A stretch of 64,000 nucleotides of DNA from Methylobacter sp. (GCF_004322395.1 NZ_SCTW01000044.1:16958-80957); one strand, 5' to 3'. Shown: positions 47,934 through 58,471, counted from the stretch's first letter. Numbers and translations are program-made. Notes: a model not told the origin generated them from the sequence alone.

Positions 47934-48377
47934 ATGGGCGCTTATCAACACATTTTACTAGCTGTGGATTACTCCGAGCATAGCGCTGCGTTCGCCCGGC
48001 GAGCAAAGGATTTGGCCGAAAAATATCAGGCTAAATTAAGTATTATTCATGTGTTGGATAATATACCCATGCCCGATACCGGTTACGGAACAGTGATTTC
48101 GTTAAACGAAGATTCAGGCTATGATTTGCTTGAAGCGGAGAAAACTCGGTTGATGCAGATTGGTGATCGGTTAGGCGTAGCCCGGGCTGACTGTTGGATG
48201 GTTTGGGGGGTGCCCAATCAGGAGATAGTTCAGCTTGCTGAGCAGGAGCGGATCGATTTAATCATTGTCGGCTCTCATGGGCGGCATGGTCTGTCGCTAT
48301 TGTTAGGTTCAACGGCAAATAGTGTTCTGCATTATGCCGGATGTGATGTGATGGCGATTCGATTGCCAAATGATTAG
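47934..48377 (+). CDS. Universal stress protein UspA family
   Basis: A 147-aa cytoplasmic Usp protein: YQHILLAVDYSEHSAAFARR at the N-terminus and the ATP-binding pattern VGSHGRHGLSLLLGSTANSV (G-x2-G-x9-G-S/T) at the C-terminus, so it probably binds ATP. The ATG at 47934 fits family starts; the longer open frame from 47850 is spacer. It may be induced in stress or growth arrest, inferred from the family only. Confidence 0.92.
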   Translation: MGAYQHILLAVDYSEHSAAFARRAKDLAEKYQAKLSIIHVLDNIPMPDTGYGTVISLNEDSGYDLLEAEKTRLMQIGDRLGVARADCWMVWGVPNQEIVQLAEQERIDLIIVGSHGRHGLSLLLGSTANSVLHYAGCDVMAIRLPND

Positions 48378-48524
48378 CTTTTTAGCTGCTATAATTTTTG
48401 CACGGTTAAATCACTTAGACATCAATTGATGTGGGCCTAGTTCATCCAAAAGGTAATAGATAACCCGGCATCTGTAGATGCTCCAAAATACTTTAGAAAT
48501 ATCACTCAAGGAGTGTAGCTGCCC

Positions 48525-51500
48525 ATGCCAAACAATATCGCTTTCACATCGAGTCTAAGGTCAAAATTAATTCTGATGGCGGCTATTCCTGCTCTTGCCT
48601 TACTTTATTTTGCCGGGGCGGGAGTTCTTGAGAGACAGTCAACCTCGCAAGAGATGACCAAGCTGGAATTGCTGGTCGATGTTTCTGTTAAAATTGGCGC
48701 TCTAGTACATGAAATGCAGAAAGAGCGCGGCATGAGCGCCTCTTTTATCGGCAGCAACGGGGTCAAATTTTCCGCCGAATTGCCGGCGCAACGCGTGAAA
48801 ACCGATAAGTCCGTTGAGACGCTTCAAGCGACGCTTAAAAGCTTTGATGCCGGCAGTTATAGTGACGGACTGAGAATCCTGCTGGAAACGGCTACGAGCA
48901 ATTTGAGGGAGCTTGATTCCAAGCGCACTGCGATTAGCGCTCTCGGCATAGATCCTACGCAATCAAGCGCTTATTATACTAAAACCATCGGCTCTCTGCT
49001 TGATGTCCCTGCTCAGGTCTCCTCTCTTAGTAGTCACAGCGAAATTTCCCGCTTGGCTTCTTCATATTCAAGTTTGCTTAAAGCCAAGGAGCGTGCCGGT
49101 ATGGAACGGGCCTTGCTGGCTACGGTGTTTGTCGCAGATCACTTTACGCCAGATACCCATAGCCGATTTTTGAAAAACTTTTCCGCTCAGGATGTCTATA
49201 CCGACATGTTCTTTGCCTACGCGCTGGACAGCCAAAAGGAGTTTTACAAGACTAAGGTATCGGGCTCTGCCGTCGATGAAGTTGCCAGAATAAAGAAAAT
49301 CGCCTTGGATAAAGGCATTGAGCCAGGGCTTGGCATTGATCCTGTTTACTGGTTTAAAACAGTGACCGAAAAAATTGACCTTATCAAAGAGGTCGAGAAT
49401 AAACTCTCCGGCGATCTTCTCGATGCTGCGAATAAATTCAAAAGCGATGCCGAGCGCATGGCGATACTGTTTATTGCGCTAACAGTCTTCTCTGTCCTGA
49501 TAACCGCCGTATTGGCTATTGTTATCATTCGGGAGATTTTACGTTCGATTAAAACCCTTCAGCAGGTGGCTAGTGCCATTGCAAATGGCGATTTGAGTTC
49601 CAGTATCGATATTTCGCAAAAGGATGAGCTGGGAGAGTTGTTCCGTTCTATGAACACTATGCAGCAACTATTGCTGGCACGCATAACCAAAGAGCATAAG
49701 GAGCATGACGAATCCCTGCGCCTTAAAACTGCTTTGGATAGCATTACGTCTAACGTAATGGTGGCTGATAACAACCGTAACATCATCTATATGAATCCGG
49801 CGTTACTGACTATGATGAAACACGCCGAGCCTGACATACGAAAGGCTTTGCCCAAGTTTGATTCCGGTAAATTATTGGGGACAAACATGGATGTCTTTCA
49901 TAAGAACCCCGCGCATCAGCAACAATTGCTGGCTGGCTTAAGTTCGACTTTTCGTAGCGAGATTCACATCGGAGGCTGTACTTTTGATTTGATAGCTAAT
50001 GCCATCAATAACGAGCAGGGGCAAAGAATCGGCTCGGTAGTGGAATGGAAGGATCGAACCGCTGAAGTGGCTATTGAGCAGGAAGTTGCCAAAGTGGTGA
50101 GCGGCGCTGTGCTAGGCGATTTTAATCAACGTATTAGCGAGACGGATAAAGACGGCTTCTTCCTGCAATTGGCGGAAGGCGTTAATGAACTGATGGAAAC
50201 CAGCTCTAACGGCCTGAATGAAGTGGTGCGCGTACTTGGCGCATTGTCCCGCGGCGATCTGACCGAAACGATCACTAATAGCTATTCGGGGACTTTTGGG
50301 CGACTTAAAGACGACTCCAATTCCACCGTGGAAAAGCTGAAAGAGATCGTCAGCCAAATCAAGGATGCTTCCGAGACGATTAATACCGCAGCGAAAGAAA
50401 TTGCCGCAGGCAACAATGATCTGTCGCATCGTACCGAAGAGCAGGCTGCCAGCCTGGAAGAAACCGCCGCCAGCATGGAACAGCTGACTTCTACTGTACA
50501 GGCCAATAGCCAAAATGCCAAACATGCCAATCGGCTTGCTGTCGGTGCAACCGACATTGCCGGTAAGGGCGTTAAGGTAGTTGGCCAAGTTGTGTCGACC
50601 ATGGAAGACATTAATGAGTCTTCGCGCAAAGTTGTGGATATCATCTCAGTGATAGACGGCATCGCTTTTCAAACCAATATTCTCGCGCTCAACGCTGCGG
50701 TAGAAGCGGCTCGCGCCGGGGAGCAAGGACGGGGTTTTGCCGTAGTGGCCGTCGAGGTGCGCAATCTCGCGCAACGCGCAGCTGCGGCAGCTGCGGAAAT
50801 TAAAGGCTTGATTGGCGATTCGGTGGAAAAGGTTGAAGACGGCACCAAACTGGTTGCCCAGGCCGGCTTAACCATGGAAGAAATCGTTAGCGCGATCCGC
50901 GGCGTGACAGTCATCATGTCCGAGATCAGTGCCGCGTCCATGGAGCAAACATCCGGCATTGAGCAAGTCAACCAAGCTATTAGCCAGATGGACGATGTGA
51001 CCCAACAAAACGCCGCGTTGGTAGAGCAAGCGGCAGCCGCAGCGGAATCGCTGGAAGAGCAAACGCAGAATCTGGCGATTACCGTAGGACACTTTAAATT
51101 GGACGGCAATTCACGCGGTTTTACCGGATTTGCCAATGCCGAGCCGGTACGTACTGTTAGCCAAACCAGTATAAAAAGTGCTCCTGCCAAGAAAGAGTCT
51201 CATCAAAATAAGCCTGTATCAAGTAACATCGACATAGATTTGGATAAGGCGATCGAGAAACATTCTGAGTGGAAAGTGAAGCTCCGTACCGCTATATCAA
51301 GACATGAAGAAATGGATGCTGCAACGATCTCAAGAGATGATTGCTGCGATTTAGGTAAATGGCTGCATGGCAGCGCTAAGTCTCAGCTTGCTCATCAGCC
51401 GAGTTATTCAGAATGTGTGTCCAAACACGCGGCCTTTCATATCGAGGCGGGAAAAGTCGCTAATACGATCAACGCAAAAAAATTCAGTGAGGCGGAAGCA

Positions 51501-51659
51501 ATGCTGGGTAGTGGATCCCAGTTCGTTTCGGCGTCAACTGCCGTTGGGGTTGCGATTATGCACTTGAAAAAAGATGTCCATTCTCCGGCAAGCGCAGCTG
51601 TTGCCAAACCAAAACCTGAAAAAATGGCAGCAAGCGCTGATGAGTGGGAAGAGTTTTAA
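48525..51659 (+). CDS. Methyl-accepting chemotaxis protein with NIT, PAS and CZB domains
   Basis: A 1044-aa transmembrane chemoreceptor. Order: TM1 (about residues 13-33); periplasmic NIT-like helical sensor (about 45-300, [20 protein letters not shown]); TM2 (about 311-335); HAMP (336-388); PAS (about 400-515); a second HAMP-like stretch (about 545-605); the signalling hairpin whose tip reads [20 protein letters not shown]; and a C-terminal CZB zinc-binding domain (about 905-1010). The CZB has [23 protein letters not shown] and [10 protein letters not shown], giving the His/Cys zinc ligands. The last residues DEWEEF resemble a CheR-tethering tail. NIT domains sense nitrate/nitrite in known cases, and CZB senses zinc or hypochlorite; the ligand here is unknown. 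AAGGAG precedes the ATG. Confidence 0.92.
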   Translation: MPNNIAFTSSLRSKLILMAAIPALALLYFAGAGVLERQSTSQEMTKLELLVDVSVKIGALVHEMQKERGMSASFIGSNGVKFSAELPAQRVKTDKSVETLQATLKSFDAGSYSDGLRILLETATSNLRELDSKRTAISALGIDPTQSSAYYTKTIGSLLDVPAQVSSLSSHSEISRLASSYSSLLKAKERAGMERALLATVFVADHFTPDTHSRFLKNFSAQDVYTDMFFAYALDSQKEFYKTKVSGSAVDEVARIKKIALDKGIEPGLGIDPVYWFKTVTEKIDLIKEVENKLSGDLLDAANKFKSDAERMAILFIALTVFSVLITAVLAIVIIREILRSIKTLQQVASAIANGDLSSSIDISQKDELGELFRSMNTMQQLLLARITKEHKEHDESLRLKTALDSITSNVMVADNNRNIIYMNPALLTMMKHAEPDIRKALPKFDSGKLLGTNMDVFHKNPAHQQQLLAGLSSTFRSEIHIGGCTFDLIANAINNEQGQRIGSVVEWKDRTAEVAIEQEVAKVVSGAVLGDFNQRISETDKDGFFLQLAEGVNELMETSSNGLNEVVRVLGALSRGDLTETITNSYSGTFGRLKDDSNSTVEKLKEIVSQIKDASETINTAAKEIAAGNNDLSHRTEEQAASLEETAASMEQLTSTVQANSQNAKHANRLAVGATDIAGKGVKVVGQVVSTMEDINESSRKVVDIISVIDGIAFQTNILALNAAVEAARAGEQGRGFAVVAVEVRNLAQRAAAAAAEIKGLIGDSVEKVEDGTKLVAQAGLTMEEIVSAIRGVTVIMSEISAASMEQTSGIEQVNQAISQMDDVTQQNAALVEQAAAAAESLEEQTQNLAITVGHFKLDGNSRGFTGFANAEPVRTVSQTSIKSAPAKKESHQNKPVSSNIDIDLDKAIEKHSEWKVKLRTAISRHEEMDAATISRDDCCDLGKWLHGSAKSQLAHQPSYSECVSKHAAFHIEAGKVANTINAKKFSEAEAMLGSGSQFVSASTAVGVAIMHLKKDVHSPASAAVAKPKPEKMAASADEWEEF

Positions 51660-51764
51660 TTACTGATCCGATGTTGCGCGCCGTCCAGTACCGCCGCGAA
51701 AAGATAGACCGCAGTCGGTCAGGAACAAGATATTTTTTGCGGCTGTAAAAACATCCCGATAGGC

Positions 51765-51797
51765 AGACCTTCCAGGTTTTTAAAACCTGGAAGGTCT
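51765..51797. repeat. Near-perfect 33-bp palindrome
   Basis: Two 16-bp arms, AGACCTTCCAGGTTTT and AAAACCTGGAAGGTCT, meet around one central T. It is a dispersed-repeat type palindrome downstream of the chemoreceptor gene; it could also act as a terminator. Confidence 0.75.
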
Positions 51798-51806
51798 AAC
51801 TTACAA

Positions 51807-51842
51807 CGTTCCGAACAGGTGGAGCGTTTCCACACCGGAACG
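51807..51842. repeat. CGTTCCG / CGGAACG hairpin
   Basis: CGTTCCG (51807-51813) pairs with CGGAACG (51836-51842), with an inner GTGGA/TCCAC stem. A second palindrome unit just beside the 33-bp one. The rest of the gap 51660-51967 has no gene. Confidence 0.55.
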
Positions 51843-51967
51843 CGGGAACGTGAGTTTCAAACATTTTTGCGCCTTTAGTGGATACTATGCTTTTCTATCA
51901 TAAGCATGCGTAACAGCAGCAAATTATATGACGAGCTCCCGGTTGGCCCGCTCCCCTTTTGCTTGAT

Positions 51968-52768
51968 CTACTTTTTCTTTAAAGCTTGTTTTGCCTGATC
52001 CCATAAAACATCCAATTCGGCCAATTCGCAGTCTTTCAGGTTCAGCCCGGACGCTTTGATCTGTTGTTCTATATGTTGAAAACGCCTGGAGAATTTTTTA
52101 GTGCTTTCCTTGAGCGCAACTTCGGCATTGACGTTTAAATGGCGGGCCAAATTAACCGCAACCAGCAATAAATCGCCGATTTCTTCCTGAATATGCGCTT
52201 GGTCGCCGGATTGCCAAGCCTCTTTAACCTCATCCAGTTCTTCCAGCACTTTGTCGAAAACCGGTAACGCATCCGGCCAATCAAAGCCATGATTTGCAGC
52301 GCGATCCTGTATTTTTTCACACTCAAGCAAAGCCGGAAGATTGCGGGCCACGCCGGATAACACGCTGTCGTGCTCTTCTGTTTTCTTTTTCTCCTGCCGT
52401 TCGATCGCTTTTGCCTGTTCCCAGGCTTGATGACGTTCTTCATCGGTGTTGAAAACAGCATCGGAAAAAACATGCGGATGGCGGCGGATCAGTTTGTCGC
52501 AAATGCCTTCCGAGACCTGTTCAAAGTTGAACAGTCCTCGTTCCTCGGCAATCTGGGAGTGGAATACCACCTGTAACAGCAGGTCGCCCAGCTCCGAGCG
52601 CAAATCATCCAGGTCGTTGCGTTCAATTGCATCGGCAACTTCATAGGCTTCTTCAATCAAGTAAGGAATCAAACTAGTGAAGTCCTGTTTAACATCCCAT
52701 GCACAGCCCTCTTCAGGGTGGCGCAGGCGCGACATAATGTCTAGGAGTTTTTGGGTGTGTTTTAGCAT
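51968..52768 (-). CDS. mazG: Nucleoside triphosphate pyrophosphohydrolase MazG
   Basis: Hydrolyses noncanonical and ordinary NTPs to NMP and pyrophosphate and can lower ppGpp. Two tandem MazG domains carry the EExxE...ExxD signatures: LIEEAYEVADAIERNDLDDL and SELGDLLLQVVFHSQ in the first, LEELDEVKEAWQ and EEIGDLLLVAVNLARHL in the second. RLRHPEEGCAWDVKQD is the usual N-terminus. Start at 52768 gives 266 aa; an ATG at 52777 is equally possible. Confidence 0.95.
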   Translation of the reverse strand: MLKHTQKLLDIMSRLRHPEEGCAWDVKQDFTSLIPYLIEEAYEVADAIERNDLDDLRSELGDLLLQVVFHSQIAEERGLFNFEQVSEGICDKLIRRHPHVFSDAVFNTDEERHQAWEQAKAIERQEKKKTEEHDSVLSGVARNLPALLECEKIQDRAANHGFDWPDALPVFDKVLEELDEVKEAWQSGDQAHIQEEIGDLLLVAVNLARHLNVNAEVALKESTKKFSRRFQHIEQQIKASGLNLKDCELAELDVLWDQAKQALKKK

Positions 52769-52791
52769 GAATATCATTATCGACTATTAAA

Positions 52792-52881
52792 AATAGAACG
52801 CTGATGACGCGGAGTGGACGGATTTTATAAGATTTTTTATCTGTGTTTATCCGCCAAAATCTGCGTCATCAGCGTTCTATT
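52792..52881. repeat. 90-bp inverted repeat with 19-bp perfect arms
   Basis: AATAGAACGCTGATGACGC (52792-52810) and its exact complement (52863-52881) flank an AT-rich centre with further pairing (CGGATTTT / AAAATC). It lies between the PfkB kinase stop and the mazG start and may separate their transcription. Looks like a MITE-type repeat. Confidence 0.75.
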
Positions 52882-52905
52882 GCTTAACTGGCTTTTAGCT
52901 GGAAA

Positions 52906-53838
52906 TTAAAACGAAGACCCGAAATTCTCGCGGTAGCGTTCTCTGAAACTATCCATATCAAACGAATGATTTTGGGTGCCGTTATTTTCGATTTTAATTG
53001 CGCCCATCAATGAGGCAACTCTGCCGGTAACTTCCCAACCCAAGTCATTCATCAGGCCGTATAAAAGCCCCGCACGATAGGAGTCGCCGCAACCGGTCGG
53101 GTCAAGTATCGCTTTAGGCTTTGCGGCAGGGATAGTAATGCACTCGCCGTGGGTGTATATCTGTGAGCCTTGGCCACCCAAAGTAATAATCAGCGCTTCA
53201 ACCCGCTCAGCCATTTGTTCCAGCGACAAGCCGGTACGCTCTTGCATCAACTCGGATTCATAGTCGTTCAATGTTATCCAAGTTGCCTGATCGATAAATT
53301 TGAGCAGTTCTTCGCCGTTAAACATCGGCATGCCTTGGCCCGGATCGAAGATAAAAGGGATATCCAGCTCTGCGAACTGCTCGGCATGTAATTGCATGCC
53401 TTCTTTGCCGTCGGGCGATACGATACCTATACTGATTTGCCGATCAGTCGGAACCGAATTTAAGTGCGACGAATTCATTGCGCCGGGATGGAAAGCGGTA
53501 ATCTGGTTAGCTTCTTCATCAGTGGTAATGTAGGCTTGACCGGTATAACTATTGTCCAGAATTTGAATATACTCGCTGGACAACTGGTTTTGGGCCATCC
53601 ATTGAGCATACGGCTCAAAATCATGCCCGACGGTAGCCATAATTAACGGTTCTTCGCCCAGTAATTTCAGATTGTAGGCAATGTTACCCGCACAGCCGCC
53701 GTATTCGCGCCGCATCACCGGCACCAGGAACGATACATTCAAGATGTGGATTTTTTCCGGCAAGATGTGATGTTTGAATTTATCATGAAAAACCATGATG
53801 GTATCGTAAGCCATAGACCCACATATTAATGCGCTCAT
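52906..53838 (-). CDS. PfkB-family carbohydrate/nucleoside kinase
   Basis: A ribokinase-like kinase: N-terminal ALICGSMAYDTIMVFHDKF, PfkB signature 1 in VMRREYGGCAGNIAYNLKLL and signature 2 with the catalytic Asp and anion hole in AILDPTGCGDSYRAGLLYGL. The sequence leans toward adenosine kinase-like members, but the substrate cannot be fixed by eye. The ATG at 53838 (310 aa) has GAGGAA 5 bases upstream. A decayed copy of the 51-bp repeat starts just 14 bases before the ATG. Confidence 0.88.
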   Translation of the reverse strand: MSALICGSMAYDTIMVFHDKFKHHILPEKIHILNVSFLVPVMRREYGGCAGNIAYNLKLLGEEPLIMATVGHDFEPYAQWMAQNQLSSEYIQILDNSYTGQAYITTDEEANQITAFHPGAMNSSHLNSVPTDRQISIGIVSPDGKEGMQLHAEQFAELDIPFIFDPGQGMPMFNGEELLKFIDQATWITLNDYESELMQERTGLSLEQMAERVEALIITLGGQGSQIYTHGECITIPAAKPKAILDPTGCGDSYRAGLLYGLMNDLGWEVTGRVASLMGAIKIENNGTQNHSFDMDSFRERYRENFGSSF

Positions 53839-53851
53839 TGCGTTCCTCTTT

Positions 53852-53900
53852 ATCGCCAGTGATGGTTGTGTATGCCGCAAAACTGCAAGAGCAGCTGCGG
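53852..53900 (+). repeat. Decayed 51-bp element upstream of the PfkB kinase
   Basis: The 5' core is kept with one extra base (GATGGTTGTGTATGCCGC) and the hairpin half is degraded (AACTGC...GCAGCT). Total 49 bp, so this non-coding copy is no longer in multiples of three. It lies in the kinase 5' region. Confidence 0.75.
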
Positions 53901-54006
53901 AAAAATAAAATTGATGTTCAGGTTATCGCTGTCTAAGCCGGTTTTGATTTGTTTATTGCTGTATATGAAAAAGGTGCAAAGACGAACCCTTAACATTGTG
54001 CCTAAG

Positions 54007-54387
54007 TTACTGTTCGATCATTTGCCGATAGGCGCTAGCATCCATTAATGAGTCGAGTCCAGCCAGGTTGTCCGCTTTTATACAAAACAACCAAGTGCCG
54101 TAAGCATCGTCATTGACTTTCTCCGGCTCATCTACCACAGCCTCGTTGACAGCGACCACCTCGCCGGCAACCGGGCTGAACAAATCGGATGCTGTTTTAA
54201 CCGATTCGACTACGGCGCATTGCTCTTGCGCATTGACTTTACGTCCCAGTTCCGGCAGCTCGATAAAAACCAAATCGCCCAATTCTTCCTGGGCAAAATT
54301 GGTTATGCCGACGCGAACAATGCCGTCTTCAACCTTTGCCCATTCGTGAGTCGTTGCGTACTTTAAGTTATCGGGTATATCGCTCAT
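54007..54387 (-). CDS. gcvH: Glycine cleavage system H protein
   Basis: Lipoyl carrier of the glycine cleavage complex. The lipoylation site Lys is in CAVVESVKTASDLFSPVAGE. The N-terminal KYATTHEWAKVEDGIVRVGI and the 126-aa length are typical. No gcvT or gcvP is adjacent, so it is probably transcribed on its own here. Confidence 0.96.
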   Translation of the reverse strand: MSDIPDNLKYATTHEWAKVEDGIVRVGITNFAQEELGDLVFIELPELGRKVNAQEQCAVVESVKTASDLFSPVAGEVVAVNEAVVDEPEKVNDDAYGTWLFCIKADNLAGLDSLMDASAYRQMIEQ

Positions 54388-54487
54388 GGTAATCTCTCAA
54401 TTAGAGTTGGTTATTTTATTTTCAAGGATAACGTGCAATTTTTTAAAAACAACAAAAAAATGCATTTAAGAATGGAAATCTTATAAC

Positions 54488-55570
54488 ATGAACGCATCTA
54501 TATTCTCATTTACTGTCCACATGAATGCTTTTTTAATAGCCTGTATTTTTATATCCAGCGTTAGCTCGAGTTTCGCCGATGATGACGATAAACCGGTTAC
54601 CAATCTACCGGAATCCGCTGGACCGGGAACTGTTTTCCTGGCCGCAAAAGCCCAGTCGTTATCGGGCTTACAAACAATAACGCTAACCCCTGTCAATCAT
54701 CATGCTGAATTTTCGGCTTACGGAAAAGCGGTCAATATACAGCCGCTGATCGAGTTACGGCATCGGTATTCGGTTGTGATGACCGAGCGTGGCGGCGCTG
54801 CCGCAAGATTCAATCAGGCTGAGCAAAGCATTAAACGTCAGCAAGACTTATACCGTGACGGCGCAACATCAAAACATAACTTGCAAGTCCAGCAAGCGCA
54901 ATGGCACACCGATAAAGCCCAGGTTGATGCAAGTAATGTTCAAGGTACGGCCATTGCCGATGAGGCGCGGCTCAATTGGGGTAAAACGCTTACTGAGTGG
55001 GCGTTATCCAGGGATCCCAACAAACTGGACGACTTTTTATCCGGTCGGAAAACGCTATTGCAAATTACCTTGCCGGTCAATAAACAGCTGGCGAGCGATA
55101 TTCAGAGCATTGATGTTGAAGCAACAGGCAACCGCAGTGCAGCAAACAAAGCCGAACTGATTTCAGCCGCCCCGCAAACCGATACCATCGCGCAAGGCGA
55201 AAGCTATTTTTTCCAGACCGACGGCCGCCGCGACTGCTCCCGGCAGTCTTGCGGCATACACACCATCCCTGGTGATAACCGTATCAGACCCGGCATGCGT
55301 GTTGCGGCATGGATACCTGAGCAAGGTGAAAGCAGGTCCGGCGTAGTTATCCCTAAATCCGCATTAATCTGGTACATGGATCAGGCTTTTGTTTATATCA
55401 AAACCGATGCGGAGCATTTCAGCCGCCGCACTATCGATCAGTATTCGGCAACGGCCGACGGTTACTTTGTCGGCGGCGGCATCAATGCCGGCGAGCAACT
55501 GGTTGTGATAGGAGGGCAAATGCTGTTGTCGGAAGAACTAAAAGGACAAATCCCGGATGAGGATGATTAA
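54488..55570 (+). CDS. Periplasmic adaptor-like (HlyD/MFP) protein, orphan
   Basis: A 360-aa exported protein with a signal peptide (cleavage near SSSFA|DDDD). It carries a helical hairpin (about residues 95-165, FNQAEQSIKRQQDLYRDGAT) and a barrel-like C-terminus (RIRPGMRVAAWIPEQGESRS, GVVIPKSALIWYMDQAFVYI, GINAGEQLVVIGGQMLLSEE), like membrane-fusion adaptors of RND or ABC pumps. No pump or outer-membrane factor gene follows. Residues 247-263 (RRDCSRQSCGIHTIPGD) come from an inverted copy of the 51-bp repeat. The insert introduces two cysteines into a periplasmic protein. Confidence 0.75.
   Translation: MNASIFSFTVHMNAFLIACIFISSVSSSFADDDDKPVTNLPESAGPGTVFLAAKAQSLSGLQTITLTPVNHHAEFSAYGKAVNIQPLIELRHRYSVVMTERGGAAARFNQAEQSIKRQQDLYRDGATSKHNLQVQQAQWHTDKAQVDASNVQGTAIADEARLNWGKTLTEWALSRDPNKLDDFLSGRKTLLQITLPVNKQLASDIQSIDVEATGNRSAANKAELISAAPQTDTIAQGESYFFQTDGRRDCSRQSCGIHTIPGDNRIRPGMRVAAWIPEQGESRSGVVIPKSALIWYMDQAFVYIKTDAEHFSRRTIDQYSATADGYFVGGGINAGEQLVVIGGQMLLSEELKGQIPDEDD
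55226..55276 (-). repeat. 51-bp palindromic element in the adaptor gene, reverse orientation
   Basis: Read on the minus strand the copy has stem GCCGC-AA-GACTGC, loop CGGGA, GCAGTC-GCGGC. It is read by the gene in the opposite sense from the minC and yhdP copies, yet still has no stop and keeps the frame. Confidence 0.9.
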
Positions 55571-55620
55571 TCCGGATGAGCGTTAGCGCGCATGGCACGC
55601 CCTACAGCAAAAAACAAACC

Positions 55621-55905
55621 TTAATCCCAAGGCGGTGCATCGCCGTTATAAGCAACAAAGTCTATAATCGTTGCATGGGTTCTCGCACCGGAGGCGGCCT
55701 GCTTGGGTACAGAACCGGAAGACGAAGTCTTCGATCCTGGCGATTCCACAGCGCCGGATTCAGCATGCCATCTGGCAAAAAGCGCAATGTCCTTATCTGA
55801 CGGGACAAACCATTTCTTTTGGATTGCGTCCCACCTTGCGCCTAGCGCTTTTGCTTCATCCTTTTGGGCAAAAGATACATTCAGATAAATTTTCGATTCT
55901 GCCAT
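55621..55905 (-). CDS. DUF5710-domain protein, 94 aa
   Basis: The N-terminal half (IYLNVSFAQKDEAKALGARW, then DAIQKKWFVPSD) is a DUF5710 domain, a small module with conserved AKxLGARWD and KWFVP found in DNA-primase-like and plasmid proteins. The C-terminal half is Ser/Gly-rich and disordered. It stands alone before the restriction operon, on the opposite strand. Function unknown. Confidence 0.75.
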   Translation of the reverse strand: MAESKIYLNVSFAQKDEAKALGARWDAIQKKWFVPSDKDIALFARWHAESGAVESPGSKTSSSGSVPKQAASGARTHATIIDFVAYNGDAPPWD

Positions 55906-56104
55906 TTTGTAATTGGTGGTGCGGGTTGGATAGGGTAATTGCTGTATTGTAAATCATGACTAACTTAACAGGGCCGAATAATTTGGACTGTATTAAATAC
56001 GCCGGAAAATGCATGTTTCGGATGTGCTAATATGTCAGTTCGTAAAGCTGAGTTGTCAATCGGCTTTAAATATTTTTCCTAATAATAAAAAACATTCCCG
56101 TACC

Positions 56105-58471
56105 ATGGCCGACAAAAAAAGCCTCTCAGAACGCGACATCTGTACCAAGTACATCACCCCGGCCATTACTGGAGCAGGGTGGGATCTGCACAGCCAGATT
56201 CGGGAGGAAGTGAGCTTCACCAAAGGGCGAATTATCGTGCGCGGTAAGCTGCATACCCGTGGAGAGCAAAAGCGCGCCGATTACATCCTCTATTACAAGT
56301 CGAATATCCCGCTGGCCGTGATCGAAGCCAAGGAAAACGGCCATAGCGTGGGCTCCGGTATGCAGCAGGCACTGAACTATGCCGAAACCCTTGGTGTGCC
56401 GTTTGTGTTTAGCTCCAACGGCAACGCTTTCCTGATGCATGACCGCACTGGACTAGCCGACAAGACTGAGCAGGAGTTGGCTCTGGACGCATTTCCATCA
56501 CCAGCAGAGCTGTGGCAGCGCTATTGTCAGTGGAAGGGACTAGAGACGTTAGAGGCACTGCATACCGTAGAAATGCCGTACTACGATGACGGCACAGGCC
56601 GCACCCCGCGTTATTACCAAGCCAACGCTATCAATAACACGGTGGAGGCTGTGGCAAAAGACCAGCAGCGCATCCTGCTGGTCATGGCTACCGGCACCGG
56701 CAAGACCTACACCGCGTTCCAGATCATCTGGCGATTATGGAAGTCAGGTACCAAAAAACGCATCCTGTTTCTGGCTGACCGCAACATTCTGGTAGATCAA
56801 ACCAAGAATAACGATTTCAAACCGTTTGGCGCAGCGATGACCAAGATCAGCAAGCGCCAGATCGACAAGAGCTACGAGATTTACCTGTCCTTGTATCAGG
56901 CCGTCACCGGCAGCGAAGAAGAGCAGAACATTTACAAGCAGTTCTCGCCGGATTTTTTTGATTTGATTGTGATCGACGAATGCCATCGCGGCAGCGCAGC
57001 GGAAGATTCCGCATGGCGCGAGATTCTGGCTTATTTTTCTTCGGCCACGCATGTGGGCTTAACCGCCACGCCCAAAGAAACCAAGGATGTGTCCAGCATT
57101 TATTACTTTGGTGATCCTGTCTACTGTTACACGCTGAAGCAAGGCATCGAAGACGGCTTTCTTGCGCCGTACAAAGTGGTGCGCATCGACATCGACAAAG
57201 ATGTGCAAGGCTGGCGACCCAGCAAAGGCCAAACTGATAAAAACGGCCAGTTGATTGAAGACCGTGTTTACAACCAGATCGATATGGATCGCACTCTGGT
57301 GCTGGAAAAGCGCACCGAACTGGTCGCCAAAAAAATTACCGAATTTCTGGTGGCGACAGACCCTTACGCCAAAACTATCGTGTTTTGTGATGACATCGAC
57401 CACGCCGAGCGCATGCGCCAAGCCTTAGTCAATCTGAACCCCGAGCGGGTCAAGGAAAGCCGAAAATACATCATGCGCATTACCGGCGATGAACTCGAAG
57501 GCAAGGCAGAGCTGGATAACTTCATCAACCCCGAAGAGCGTTATCCGGTGATCGCCACCACCTCCAAGCTGATGACGACAGGTGTGGATGCGCAAACCTG
57601 CAAGCTGGTGGTGCTGGATCAGCACATCAAGTCGATGACCGAGTTCAAGCAGATCATCGGGCGCGGCACGCGCATCAATGAGGATTACGACAAATACTGG
57701 TTCACCATCATGGATTTTAAAAAGGCGACAGAATTGTTTGCCGACAAGGACTTCGATGGCGAGCCGGTGATGATTTATGTGCCGGAAGGCGGAGAGTCAC
57801 CTGTGCCGCCCGACAATGAGTTCAAAATCATTCTAGATGATGAAATCGGCGAGAACCTTCCCCCCTTTGAAAAAGGGGGGATTGAGGGGGGATTTGATGA
57901 ACCAGGCATTGGCCGCATGAAATACGTGCTCGGCGATGTAACCGTATACGTTGTTGCCGAGCGCGTGCAGTATTACGGGCCGGAAGGCAAGCTGATTACC
58001 GAATCGCTGAAGGATTACACCCGGTCAACCGTGCGTAAGGATTACTCCTCACTCGACGACTTCCTGCGCCGCTGGAGCAAAGCCGAGCGCAAGGCCGCTA
58101 TCCTGCACGAGCTGCAAGAACACGGCCTGTTGCTGGAACCGCTGGCCGACGAAGTAGGCAAAGACTTCGATGCCTTCGATCTGATCTGCCATGTCGCCTT
58201 TGACCAGCCACCGCTAACCCGCCGCGAGCGGGCCGAGAATGTGAAGAAGCGTAACTACTTTGCCAAATACGGCGAGCAGGCCCGCAAGGTGCTGGAAACC
58301 CTGCTGGAAAAATACGCCGATACCGGCATTGAGAACATCGAAGACATCAAAATCCTCACGCTGGACCCGTTCAAAAACATGGGTACGGCCAGCGAGCTGG
58401 TGTCAGCCTTTGGCGGCAAGCCGGCCTACTTGGCAGCCCTTTATGAGTTGGAAGAAAACCTTTACGCATAA
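56105..58471 (+). CDS. hsdR: Type I restriction enzyme HsdR subunit
   Basis: Motor and nuclease subunit of a type I restriction system. Nuclease domain PD-(D/E)xK: Asp near residue 59 ([11 protein letters not shown]) and VIEAKENG near residue 74. The SF2 translocase shows Walker [14 protein letters not shown] (about 195), the DECH box [10 protein letters not shown] (about 290), [15 protein letters not shown] and [12 protein letters not shown]. The C-terminal helical domain (about 650-788) contacts HsdM. The ATG at 56105 gives 788 aa ([20 protein letters not shown]); the frame is open to 56009. At about residue 585 a G/C palindrome adds [12 protein letters not shown] in the linker before the C-terminal domain, and the stop codon overlaps another copy. 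Confidence 0.95.
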   Translation: MADKKSLSERDICTKYITPAITGAGWDLHSQIREEVSFTKGRIIVRGKLHTRGEQKRADYILYYKSNIPLAVIEAKENGHSVGSGMQQALNYAETLGVPFVFSSNGNAFLMHDRTGLADKTEQELALDAFPSPAELWQRYCQWKGLETLEALHTVEMPYYDDGTGRTPRYYQANAINNTVEAVAKDQQRILLVMATGTGKTYTAFQIIWRLWKSGTKKRILFLADRNILVDQTKNNDFKPFGAAMTKISKRQIDKSYEIYLSLYQAVTGSEEEQNIYKQFSPDFFDLIVIDECHRGSAAEDSAWREILAYFSSATHVGLTATPKETKDVSSIYYFGDPVYCYTLKQGIEDGFLAPYKVVRIDIDKDVQGWRPSKGQTDKNGQLIEDRVYNQIDMDRTLVLEKRTELVAKKITEFLVATDPYAKTIVFCDDIDHAERMRQALVNLNPERVKESRKYIMRITGDELEGKAELDNFINPEERYPVIATTSKLMTTGVDAQTCKLVVLDQHIKSMTEFKQIIGRGTRINEDYDKYWFTIMDFKKATELFADKDFDGEPVMIYVPEGGESPVPPDNEFKIILDDEIGENLPPFEKGGIEGGFDEPGIGRMKYVLGDVTVYVVAERVQYYGPEGKLITESLKDYTRSTVRKDYSSLDDFLRRWSKAERKAAILHELQEHGLLLEPLADEVGKDFDAFDLICHVAFDQPPLTRRERAENVKKRNYFAKYGEQARKVLETLLEKYADTGIENIEDIKILTLDPFKNMGTASELVSAFGGKPAYLAALYELEENLYA
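57858..57895 (+). repeat. G/C-tract palindrome inside hsdR
   Basis: CCCCCCTTTGAAAAAGGGGGG followed by a short spacer and GGGGGGATTT, read in frame as [12 protein letters not shown]. It interrupts a linker between translocase and C-terminal domains without a frameshift. Confidence 0.9.
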
